Below, one piece after another: positions 24,901 through 32,787 of a DNA stretch of 33,519 nucleotides (position 1 is the stretch's first letter; the number at the start of each line of letters is the position of its first letter). Location of the stretch: the NCBI GenBank assembly GCA_903850335.1, contig CAINLJ010000061.1, forward strand, positions 1 to 33,519, written 5' to 3'. The stretch comes from an uncultured Bacteroidia bacterium (GTDB lineage Bacteria > Bacteroidota > Bacteroidia > Bacteroidales > Prolixibacteraceae). Both the position numbers and the translations under genes were made by a program. Below the pieces are notes generated by a model. It saw only the letters and a list, made by a program, of their open reading frames with translations. It did no database searches and was not told the DNA's origin.

Positions 24901-26919
24901 ATGAATGAACTGGATATAAAAATCAACCTGCATTTCGGAGGAAAGGTCGTCAGAAAAGATCTGACAAAACTGGTAAAAGGAAACGCTATCGTTCCAACAT
25001 ACGTGCTTGAGTACCTGCTTGGTCAGTATTGTGCTACCGATGATGCACCAACCATCGCTCAGGGCGTGGAAACGGTAAAAAGTGTTATTTCAAAACATTT
25101 TGTCCATCGGGATGAGGCACAATTAATTAAAGCCAACATTCGGGATACCAAATCACATCGGATCATTGACAAAGTGTCGGTTAGGCTAAATGACCGCAAA
25201 GATTTATACGAAACATCTTTCGCCAATCTTGGATTAACCAAGGTGGTTATCAATGAAGATATCGTCAAACAGAATAAAAGACTTCTTTCAGGTGGGGTTT
25301 GGAGTATTATAACAATGGGTTATCAGCCTTCCGAAGAACGAGATGTTTCACCATGGATCATCGAAAGTTTAAAACCGATCCAAATTTCAAATGTTGATCT
25401 GGCTGAATATAAAGAGTTTCGGCAGTACTTCACCAGAGACGAATGGATTGACTTATTAATGCAAACATTAGGTCTGAATCCAGAGGAATTTACATTTCGT
25501 TCAAAACTTATTCAATTGGCTCGTCTAATACCATTTTGCGAGAATAACTATAACCTTATTGAACTTGGCCCGAAAGGTACGGGTAAGAGCCATATTTATT
25601 CGGAAATGTCGCCCCACGGAATATTGATTTCGGGAGGAGAGGTGAGTAAAGCGAAATTATTTGTGAATAATAGCACAGGAGAAATCGGACTTGTTGGTTA
25701 TTGGGATGTAGTATCTTACGATGAATTTGCAGGTAAAAGTAAAAAAGTTGACCAAGGTCTGGTTGACATCATGAAAAACTATATGGCCAATAAAACGTTC
25801 AGTCGAGGGACGGAAATTTATGGAGCCTCTGCATCAATGGTCTTTGTTGGGAACACGGAACATTCCGTTCCATTTATGATGAAACACAGTAATCTATTCG
25901 AGGCATTGCCCAAAGACTATTACGATACAGCATTCCTAGACAGACTTCATTGTTATCTGGCAGGATGGGAAGTTCAAAAATTACGCAACGACATGTTTAC
26001 CAATAATTATGGGTTCATTGTTGATTATCTGGCTGAAACGCTTAAGGATCTTCGTAAAGAGGACAGGATGAATGATTTCAGCGAATATTTTGAACTTTCG
26101 GACAGCATCACAACCCGTGATAAAACATCCATAGCAAAGACCTATTCAGGTTTATCCAAGGTAATTTTCCCACATAGGGAAATTGTAGAAGAAGATGCTA
26201 TCCTTCTTCTTGAATTTGCCATTGAAAACAGGAAGAGGGTAAAAGATCAACTACGAAAGATGGATGAAACATTCGAGAAGGTCGATTTTTCATATACTAA
26301 CAAAAGAAACAGTAAGATAACCTATGTTCATACGCTTGAATACCTGGAATACAAGGAACAGTTGGGTTTAGCGGATGAAGAACCTATAGTTGAGAATATT
26401 ACAGTTTCTGAAATAAAACAGGAACCCAAGCAAGGATTAATTTTGATGGAAGGCCAGAAGATTATTCGTGACAATCAATCTGGAATCTCCTTTGACTTAC
26501 TTTTTGGAGCATATTTAATAGGTGCTAAAGAAATAACACTCATTGATCCTTATATCCGTTTACCTTATCAATTCAAGAATTTCATGGAGTTTGGAAAACT
26601 TGTCTACTGCAAGAAAGATGAACTGGAGGAAGTTAAGCTTCATCTGATCACTTATAACAATGAAGATTTTATTGAGAATTCGAGGGAAGCGTTTAGCGAG
26701 ATAACTGATTCTTTGGAATCACTTGGGATTATTTTCACCTATGAATTTGACGAAAATATCCATGATCGTTCACTTGTTCTTGATAATGGTTGGAAAATCG
26801 TTTTAGGTAGAGGATTGGATATCTTCCAAAAGACCAATGGCAGGTATGACATTGCTGAATATTATCAGGAAAAGAGATTGTGCAAGGCGTGCGAGATAAC
26901 GTTTGTAAAGGTTAAATAA
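24901..26919 (+). CDS. brxL: BREX protein BrxL: AAA+ ATPase with C-terminal MIT_C domain
   Basis: A 672-residue protein. Residues 1-190 form the BrxL N-terminal DNA-binding region (DKLVKGNAIVPTYVLEYLLGQYC-like start, YQPSEERDVSPW about 141-152). The AAA+ core has Walker A GPKGTGKS (223-230), Walker B VVSYDEFAG (270-278) and sensor VFVGNTE (314-320). BrxL of type I BREX is a DNA-binding AAA+ ring resembling MCM helicases, usually with a Lon-like C-terminal domain. Here residues about 515-672 instead match the MIT_C domain, a phospholipase-D-like fold: IDPYIRLPYQFKNFMEF (548-564), HDRSLVLDNGWKIVLGRGLD (621-640) and KRLCKACEI. A Lon Ser-Lys dyad region was not seen. Spacing is 2 nt from pglZ and a 1-nt overlap with the next gene. 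Confidence 0.93.
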   Translation: MNELDIKINLHFGGKVVRKDLTKLVKGNAIVPTYVLEYLLGQYCATDDAPTIAQGVETVKSVISKHFVHRDEAQLIKANIRDTKSHRIIDKVSVRLNDRKDLYETSFANLGLTKVVINEDIVKQNKRLLSGGVWSIITMGYQPSEERDVSPWIIESLKPIQISNVDLAEYKEFRQYFTRDEWIDLLMQTLGLNPEEFTFRSKLIQLARLIPFCENNYNLIELGPKGTGKSHIYSEMSPHGILISGGEVSKAKLFVNNSTGEIGLVGYWDVVSYDEFAGKSKKVDQGLVDIMKNYMANKTFSRGTEIYGASASMVFVGNTEHSVPFMMKHSNLFEALPKDYYDTAFLDRLHCYLAGWEVQKLRNDMFTNNYGFIVDYLAETLKDLRKEDRMNDFSEYFELSDSITTRDKTSIAKTYSGLSKVIFPHREIVEEDAILLLEFAIENRKRVKDQLRKMDETFEKVDFSYTNKRNSKITYVHTLEYLEYKEQLGLADEEPIVENITVSEIKQEPKQGLILMEGQKIIRDNQSGISFDLLFGAYLIGAKEITLIDPYIRLPYQFKNFMEFGKLVYCKKDELEEVKLHLITYNNEDFIENSREAFSEITDSLESLGIIFTYEFDENIHDRSLVLDNGWKIVLGRGLDIFQKTNGRYDIAEYYQEKRLCKACEITFVKVK

Positions 26920-27668
26920 TGGAAAGAACACTTGCTCCAAGACCAAAATTGTCAGAAAATTTAAGTTCAGATGCTCTTTTTACTTTTACTCCTAAACTTG
27001 AGTATTTAATCTCTATGTTGAAAAACGGTATTCATCCTCGATACATCTATGAACGAATTCCAATACAAAACAAAACATGGTATTATAAGGTTGCAGCGAA
27101 GTGTTTTTGTGATATCCCTCTTGGTAAAGTCAAGACGCATCTTACTTATTTTGGAAATTACGGACTTGGTATAAAAAAGTCCTATCTAAAAGGAAAAGGG
27201 GTAAGCCCAATTATGTATATTCATAGCAATTCGGGATGGATTATTGATGCGCTGGTTGCAGGAGGTTTAAAAAATCTGAAATCTTATCCGACATTACCAT
27301 TCTTGAAGAGGCACATGGGGCAGGATTTTAAGCGTGGGGATGATGGAAAATATACTCAAAAATTTAGAACTTTTTATGATGAACGAGAATGGCGTTATAT
27401 ACCGAAAGATAACGACCTTGAGACTGGTGGTAATATTAAACAGATTAAAGATGGGATTGAACAAATAAGAAGAAAAAACATCGATACTCCTTATTCAAAA
27501 TCAGATATTCCGCTCAATCCGCAGGTTATTGAATACATTATCATTGACAGTTTTAACGAATTTAAAGACCTCAAATCAAGTTTAAAAGATTCATTCCCAG
27601 ATACTGATGATTATGAATTAATGCTTTCAAAAATTTTGATTGCTGAAGGAATTCTTAGGAACTTTTAG
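26919..27668 (+). CDS. AbiGi-like abortive-infection family protein
   Basis: A 249-residue protein whose pattern fits the AbiGi family (named as antitoxin of the AbiG phage-abortive system of lactococci): FTFTPKLEYLISMLKNGIHPRY (21-42), the core CFCDIPLGKVKTHLTYFGNYGLGI (62-85), and FYDEREWRYIP (152-162), the most telling motif. Its ATG overlaps the brxL TAA by one base (TAATG), so it is made with the BREX proteins. No AbiGii-like partner follows; the next gene is convergent and ends 11 bp away. It might act as an extra effector or as a guard of the BREX system. I am fairly sure of the family and unsure of the function. Confidence 0.7.
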   Translation: MERTLAPRPKLSENLSSDALFTFTPKLEYLISMLKNGIHPRYIYERIPIQNKTWYYKVAAKCFCDIPLGKVKTHLTYFGNYGLGIKKSYLKGKGVSPIMYIHSNSGWIIDALVAGGLKNLKSYPTLPFLKRHMGQDFKRGDDGKYTQKFRTFYDEREWRYIPKDNDLETGGNIKQIKDGIEQIRRKNIDTPYSKSDIPLNPQVIEYIIIDSFNEFKDLKSSLKDSFPDTDDYELMLSKILIAEGILRNF

Positions 27669-27679
27669 TAAGAGTACAT

Positions 27680-29656
27680 TTATATTTTAGGTTTAAACAT
27701 TTCTAAAGCCAATTTATATTCCTCAGCATAAGGAAGTTGAAGCTGTGATAATATTTCAGGAGTGCTTAAAGCCCAACTAACGTAGTAATACGCCAAAATA
27801 TGGTAACCTGAAAATTCTTGATTTGGTATTGAAGGAACTAGATATCCATCTTTATCAGGACTATAACCAAGTCTTCCTTGCAAAGCGATTTCAACAGCGA
27901 TTTTTCTAATATCGTCAATTGGCATACCTTTAAAAAACTCAAGTGCGGAAACCATATACATGACTACAGACATATTCGTCCCTATTTCTTTCTGAGATTT
28001 TTGGAACTTGTCCATATCTCTTTTTTCGCTTGGGTCTGGTGTTTTAATATTGAAAGGGTCATTCTCTATCGAGGTTAAAAAATTGTCGATATTGGTTCTT
28101 TTCGTTAGATACTCCTTTTCAGCTATTAGTTCGAAGTTTTTATCCAGTTTTAAATCTTCAGCCCAATTCATCACCAACTCATACTCTTCTGCGGGTTCTT
28201 TATCATCTTTATATTCGACAAATTCTTTGTAAAATTCGTTCGCTTGTTTTAATTCATCTTGCGTAGCTTGATGATCCTTAATAAAGTCTATGCCATAAAG
28301 TTCTTTGTATTGAATCGCATTTACAATATTGTAGATTTTGCTTTTTGAAAGAATATCTTTAGGCGAAATTTCCTTAGCATCTTTATCCGTAACCGCCTTT
28401 ATCCCATTCTGAATCATATTATATAGAGAGAGGAATTGGTAAGGTCTTAGGTCTGAATAATCTGAATAAATAAAATCCTCAATGAATAGGTCAATAGGAG
28501 CATTGTAAACTTGTAGATTTAGACCATCAAAGAGTCCAGAGCAATATTTTGAAATGTCTTCCTCTGATATACCCATCTTACGAAGCTTCTTTACCGTAAG
28601 TTCTAACCCTTTAATAAATGTATCTTTATGATTCTGCTTAGAAATAAAGAGTTGGTTCAGTTCAACTTTCCTTGCCTTGATCACAAAATCCAGGTGAACC
28701 AACTCATGAGTAATTAAATGTTCAATAGCAGGATAATCTGGTTTATACCGAATTGTGTGTTTTGTTCTCTTATAGTTCTCCGCAAACTCAAACTTTGCGG
28801 CTGTTGGAATATTATTGTCTTCAACGATTTCAATCTCCCGATCTCCTTCAAATTCAAGCTTGTATCTATAGTTCTGCCATATTTTCTGACCATCATTTGT
28901 ACTTACAATTTTCTTTGCAACCTCAAATGCTTGTCTTACTGAATTTTGATAAAGGCCATCCTTATTTTTATTACACTTAATCGCATTAATACTGAAATTA
29001 AATGCAGTAGAGAGATCATTCTCCATGTCAGCGATTAAGCCTAATGCGTAATGAGTGTTTGGGTACTGATCATTTATCTTGAGTGCATCCAAAAAATATT
29101 TTTTTGCTTCCTGAATCTTTCCCTGTTGCATTAGATTACCGCCAATATTATTCATGGCAATGTTGTCATTCGGTTTAGCAACAAGAGCTTGATCATAATA
29201 TTTCATCGCTGTCAGAAGATCATCTTTAAACTTCGCAAATATGTTCCCCATCATAATTAGTGCCCAAACATTCTTTGAATCCCAACGAAGAGAATCAATC
29301 AAACAATTTACAGCTCCATCCTGATCACCCTCATCAGATAGAATCTGACCTTTTATTCGATGAAAATCTGAGTTGGTTGGATTAATTGTAATTAATTTTT
29401 GAAGTATGGGTTTTGCCTCAAGGTATTTTCCCTTTTCACACAGAGATATAACCTTTTGAAAGTCTGCTTCATGAGACAAGATCTTTTCACTGTCAATATC
29501 AATAATTACCCAGCCATCTTCAACCTTTACTATTGGCTTAAATGTCTCATACGAATAGTATTTCTCTAATTCTGAAAGGAGCGAAGATTCTGTATGATCC
29601 TTAACATTGGGAAATATTGTAAAAAGAAAATCGTCAAATTTATGTATAATCCTCAT
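27680..29656 (-). CDS. TPR protein with HEXXH zinc-protease motif
   Basis: A 658-residue soluble protein that I do not recognise as a named defence gene. Counting from the ATG at 29656, residues about 65-235 contain five or so tetratricopeptide repeats (EAKPILQKLITINPTNSDFH, GAVNCLIDSLRWDSKNVWAL, AMKYYDQALVAKPNDNIAMN, EAKKYFLDALKINDQYPNTH). A short beta region is followed by HLITHELVHLDFVIKAR with the zincin motif HELVH (317-321), then a mostly helical C-terminal half (about 335-658). An extended reading from a TTG at 29680 adds eight residues; the ATG is preferred. It is convergent with the BREX operon, 11 bp from the AbiGi-like stop. A protease with TPR sensing could be a cell-suicide or regulatory defence protein, but this is inference from location. 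Confidence 0.75.
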   Translation of the reverse strand: MRIIHKFDDFLFTIFPNVKDHTESSLLSELEKYYSYETFKPIVKVEDGWVIIDIDSEKILSHEADFQKVISLCEKGKYLEAKPILQKLITINPTNSDFHRIKGQILSDEGDQDGAVNCLIDSLRWDSKNVWALIMMGNIFAKFKDDLLTAMKYYDQALVAKPNDNIAMNNIGGNLMQQGKIQEAKKYFLDALKINDQYPNTHYALGLIADMENDLSTAFNFSINAIKCNKNKDGLYQNSVRQAFEVAKKIVSTNDGQKIWQNYRYKLEFEGDREIEIVEDNNIPTAAKFEFAENYKRTKHTIRYKPDYPAIEHLITHELVHLDFVIKARKVELNQLFISKQNHKDTFIKGLELTVKKLRKMGISEEDISKYCSGLFDGLNLQVYNAPIDLFIEDFIYSDYSDLRPYQFLSLYNMIQNGIKAVTDKDAKEISPKDILSKSKIYNIVNAIQYKELYGIDFIKDHQATQDELKQANEFYKEFVEYKDDKEPAEEYELVMNWAEDLKLDKNFELIAEKEYLTKRTNIDNFLTSIENDPFNIKTPDPSEKRDMDKFQKSQKEIGTNMSVVMYMVSALEFFKGMPIDDIRKIAVEIALQGRLGYSPDKDGYLVPSIPNQEFSGYHILAYYYVSWALSTPEILSQLQLPYAEEYKLALEMFKPKI

Positions 29657-29858
29657 TTGTAATTTATTATAGATTCCCAAGTTATGCTAAATACATCATT
29701 TGTATTAATACTTTTGTCGTTTGAGTAGGTTGGTATTAACGACTTTAAAGTACGTCCAAATATAGGAAGAATTGCTGATTGTTGTGGTTATTGATGCTTT
29801 TATCGGTAGGCACTCATCCGATCTTGAAGGTATTACAGATATGCTGTTTCTTTTAAAA

Positions 29859-29883
29859 GACTGTTGATTTATGAGAAACAGTC
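29859..29883. repeat. Hairpin in the gene-free stretch 29657-30029
   Basis: GACTGTT (29859-29865) and AACAGTC (29877-29883) form a perfect 7-bp inverted repeat with an 11-nt loop. No gene or other signal is apparent in this stretch of about 370 bp, which must hold the promoters of the TPR gene and the 30030 gene. Confidence 0.3.
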
Positions 29884-30029
29884 GTAAGACGAAATGAGTA
29901 GGCGATTTTTTCGCTTTAAGACTTTCGCCAATACTGTTCGAATAGATTTTTTCAGGTATTAGGACATATTTAAATTACATTTGAAACTATTAAAATTTAT
30001 ACCCAAGATCATTTATATACATCTCAAAC

Positions 30030-30308
30030 ATGACCCATTTAATTGTTGATACTATGAATATTCCAAAAGAGATTCCAAAAGAAGCCAGAGAAATGGCAGG
30101 TTTTATTTCATTAATAATTGATGAATCCACTAAACCACATAGTTCATCCATCCTTGATACTGGTATCAGATGTTTCAAGAAAAAGTGTTTCGGAACAATT
30201 AACAGTGAGTTTTTAAGCGATAACGATGAGATCCATTGGTGGTGTACAAAATGCAAAAATGGGGGAACTATAAGTGGCTGGCAAGGTTCCAGATGGAATA
30301 ACTGGTAA
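30030..30308 (+). CDS. Small zinc-ribbon protein, unknown function
   Basis: A 92-residue protein with four cysteines in two pairs, Cys48/Cys53 (CFKKKC) and Cys72/Cys75 (CTKC), a layout that should bind one zinc ion. The start MTHLIVDTMNIPKEIPKEAREMAGF is helical, and the end WWCTKCKNGGTISGWQGSRWNNW is Trp/Gly-rich. I recall similar C-terminal GxISGWQGxxW tails in small hypothetical proteins of various bacteria, without a known function. It is a single gene, with no clear operon partner. Confidence 0.6.
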   Translation: MTHLIVDTMNIPKEIPKEAREMAGFISLIIDESTKPHSSSILDTGIRCFKKKCFGTINSEFLSDNDEIHWWCTKCKNGGTISGWQGSRWNNW

Positions 30309-30315
30309 AAAAAAC

Positions 30316-30413
30316 TGTCCACCTCAGTTTACGGCTGTAATTGGTAAATAACAATGCACAGTTTTCGGTAAATAGGGATACACAGAATTTGGCAACAATG
30401 GTGCACAGTTTTC
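30316..30413. mobile_element. Possible IS21-like insertion-sequence end (remnant)
   Basis: The stretch begins TGTCCACCTCAGTTTACGG and contains repeated units: TGCACAGTTTTC at 30355-30366 and 30402-30413, with GGTAAATA in front of the first (30343-30350) and just after it (30367-30374). Multiple subterminal repeats starting at a TG end are typical of IS21-family tips. No istA/istB genes are present, so only a relic remains. The call rests on pattern memory. Confidence 0.35.
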
Positions 30414-30618
30414 TTTCGGTTTAAATTTCGACTTACTGTTATGTAAATTACATTGCTAACCAATGATAGGTTAGCTCAAATTCGATCTCACCACTGTCGA
30501 AGATTCGATAATTCGAAAAGAATCCAACAAAAGGGCAGTCTCCTGATCATTTAAGGTCATTGTGCAATCCTTTATTAAATTGCTAATAAATAGACCTTTA
30601 ACACCTACAGGGAGAAAT

Positions 30619-30662
30619 TAAACTCATTGGGCAAACCAGTTTTTTGACAATTGCCCAATGAC
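30619..30662. repeat. CATTGGGCAA inverted-repeat element, right copy
   Basis: CATTGGGCAA (30625-30634) and TTGCCCAATG (30651-30660) form a perfect 10-bp inverted repeat with a 16-nt loop. AAACTCATTGGGCAA here is the exact reverse complement of TTGCCCAATGAGTTT at 7720-7734, and AATTGCCCAATGAC (30649-30662) is that of GTCATTGGGCAATT at 7635-7648. The two elements thus bracket the island in opposite orientation, 23 kb apart. The rest of the gene-free stretch 30414-30773 shows nothing else clear. Confidence 0.5.
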
Positions 30663-30813
30663 TTTTTTATTTGCATCCCCAACTCCTTCTACTCCCACCT
30701 TCAGTCACGATTAAGAATGTAAACTTGGGTTGATTTCCAATTATTTAAACTGTATCATTATTTGAGTTACAAAGTCGAGTAGGCCGGGGGAGTTTCACCC
30801 CCAGCCTCTCACA

Positions 30814-30847
30814 GAACCGTACGTGAAAGTCTCCCGTCATACGGCTC
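30814..30847 (-). other. Group II intron domain V (catalytic hairpin)
   Basis: This is a 34-nt hairpin starting GAGCCGTATGACGGG and ending ACGTACGGTTC on the minus strand, the standard size and shape of domain V with GAGCCGTA and TACGGTTC arms. It sits just after the maturase stop, and domain VI follows immediately. Confidence 0.85.
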
Positions 30848-30859
30848 TTCCAGATAGAT

Positions 30860-32110
30860 TTAAACGGTAAAGCCATAACTCCAATGAACAAACGTATTCG
30901 GGTACAACCTAATCGTGCGCTTTAACCAACCAAAGGATTTGGAATAATTATTCATCCTGAATTTCCTTCTCGCCCATTTAGCTATACGAATATTTAGCAA
31001 CCAGAAAACCCTGTCCATTTCAGACATGCGAAATTTCCCATAGTAATTGAGCCAGCCTTGAATCTTGGGTGCCAGTGCGGCCGCTAATCCATGAATGTCT
31101 AAATACACCCATTTTTGGAAAGCCAGTTTCCGCATCTCCTCCCCAATTCTTTTCTCGCTCTTCTTACTGATTGCCGGCCGAAACCCCCAGAACTTAACCC
31201 CGTCCGACTTTTCACAGACCCTTGGCTTAAAGGTGAAACCCAGGAAATCAAATGCTCCGGGAATATTCCTTTCCTCCTTGAAAAATCTGGCAGTTCTATA
31301 ACAATAGACCGTCTTGGTCTTGTCGGGATGTATTTCCAGTGAATACTCCGCCAATCTTGCTTTCAGTTTGTCCAAAACGAAGTTCGATTGCTCGATGCTT
31401 CTTGTGTGGATCACGATATCATCAGCATAACGCTCGAATACGATGCGCGGCTGCGTGTCAGCCAGCCACTGGTCGAAGGCTTCATGCAGGTAGAGGTTGG
31501 CCAGTAATGGGCTGATGACGCCGCCCTGCGGCGTGCCTTTGCTCCTTGCCTGCAACTCTCCATCCTGCTTGCATACTGGTGCTTTCAACCATCGTTCGCT
31601 GTAAAGCAATATTAGCTTCTGACTCGTGTACTTCTGCAAAATCTTCATCATTTGTCCATGGTCAATGTTGTCAAAGAAACCTTTGATGTCAAGGTCTACC
31701 ACGTACCATCTTTCCCAACAGTTCTTTGCACATTGCTCAACGGCATCGTGGGCGCTCTTGCCCGGTCGATACCCAAATGAGCTGGGATGGAAAAGCGGTT
31801 CTATGATTTTCTCCAGTTCCACTCTTATTACCTGCTGTGCTACCCTGTCGAGGATGGTGGGTATTCCCAACATCCGGACTTTGCCATCTCCTTTGGGGAT
31901 GGGCACTTCCTTGACCGGTGGCGGGAAATAACTCCCACTCGCCAGTCTGTTCCACAAAGGATACAAGTATTTACGTGGGTTGGCGTCAATCTCCTGAAGG
32001 CTGACCTGGTCGATGCCCATGCCTTTGCCTCCTTTCCTTATATGCTTCCACGCTGACCATACCTGATCTTTACTTACCGGTTGCGTCTTTGGCTTTAACT
32101 CCTCAATCAT
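30860..32110 (-). CDS. ltrA: Group II intron reverse transcriptase/maturase
   Basis: A 416-residue intron-encoded protein that helps the intron RNA fold and splice and copies it into DNA during homing. The reverse-transcriptase domain spans about residues 30-300: GYRPGKSAHDAV (113-124), VVDLDIKGFFDNIDH (137-151), GTPQGGVISPLLANLYLH (192-209) and the catalytic YADD (228-231). The maturase (X) domain is at about 345-416, with GWLNYYGKFR (352-361). There is no C-terminal HNH endonuclease, so it depends on a free 3' end or nascent strand for priming. The frame is intact and the length is normal for the type lacking the endonuclease. The symbol is used in the generic sense. Confidence 0.93.
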   Translation of the reverse strand: MIEELKPKTQPVSKDQVWSAWKHIRKGGKGMGIDQVSLQEIDANPRKYLYPLWNRLASGSYFPPPVKEVPIPKGDGKVRMLGIPTILDRVAQQVIRVELEKIIEPLFHPSSFGYRPGKSAHDAVEQCAKNCWERWYVVDLDIKGFFDNIDHGQMMKILQKYTSQKLILLYSERWLKAPVCKQDGELQARSKGTPQGGVISPLLANLYLHEAFDQWLADTQPRIVFERYADDIVIHTRSIEQSNFVLDKLKARLAEYSLEIHPDKTKTVYCYRTARFFKEERNIPGAFDFLGFTFKPRVCEKSDGVKFWGFRPAISKKSEKRIGEEMRKLAFQKWVYLDIHGLAAALAPKIQGWLNYYGKFRMSEMDRVFWLLNIRIAKWARRKFRMNNYSKSFGWLKRTIRLYPNTFVHWSYGFTV

Positions 32111-32787
32111 CCTTCGTTTAAGTTGTTGTACTCGTTAAATCCCATCTGGTGAAGCCCTTCGCTCCATCCCCATTACAGGAACTTCATCACTACTACGGCT
32201 TCATCCGCCACCACCCATTGCCTCTCTACTTTTGACCTCACGGCTTGCCTGCTTGCGTCGTTTCGATTTTCATCATCGGGTGGCTTCCACAGTTCCATAA
32301 TCAAGCCCATATGCAAGTCCTGCTGTCTTTATGCCGGGTGCCAGCACAGGCCGTTTATCTCTCAGGTTACGCCTGCACTCGTCCCGGGATGAACTAGGGC
32401 ACCCCGGTTTCTGGCCGCCTTCTTTGTTATTTCGACACCTCATCGATCAGTTCACTTTCGTTCAGCTCTTGCATAAGCACCTGGAATGCTTCTTTCATCA
32501 TCCCTTTTCCCGGTCCGTTCAACACCTCTATCATTGGATAAAAGCACCGCCGGGTGGTTTGACAGATTCCCCTGCTGGCCCCTGTCGGTGGTTCATCTCA
32601 GTACTCCTTTCTCTAAAGTTCTCTGTCGGGTAGCTCAGCCAGTCTGTTCGATCGACCTCCGCAGACATACCTTTCGTTCAATACGCTCTAAAGTGGTTTT
32701 CTGAGTTCCACCATCTCGATTATAGTTCACTGATCCAGTTATTTGGCGCAATGTGCCTTTGCGCTCTGAATCAGCCTCTGTGCACAC

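Larger units (their letters stand above)
30774..32787 (-). mobile_element. Group II intron, apparently complete
   Basis: The intron is read on the minus strand. The 5' end GTGTG (32787-32783) fits the GUGYG consensus. About 680 nt of structured non-coding RNA (domains I-III) precedes the reverse-transcriptase ORF (domain IV). Domain V lies at 30847-30814, and domain VI ends in CCTACTCGAC, with a bulged branch-point A at 30780, 7 nt from the 3' end at 30774. Length is about 2014 nt, normal for the class. The 6 nt before the intron (AATTAG, candidate IBS1) can pair with CTAGTT at 32397-32392 (candidate EBS1, one G-U). The intron is richer in G+C than its surroundings, which suggests recent arrival. 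The insertion is directly behind the stop codon of the FISUMP gene, so no protein is interrupted. Confidence 0.85.

Noticed and set aside
29657-29680. TTG start for the TPR-HEXXH protein
   Set aside because: It would add eight residues from a rare start, while an ATG follows in frame directly before the conserved sequence.
31626-31955. Open frames antisense to or overlapping the intron reverse transcriptase
   Set aside because: They are shadows of the maturase coding sequence, whose RT motifs are intact in the minus frame.
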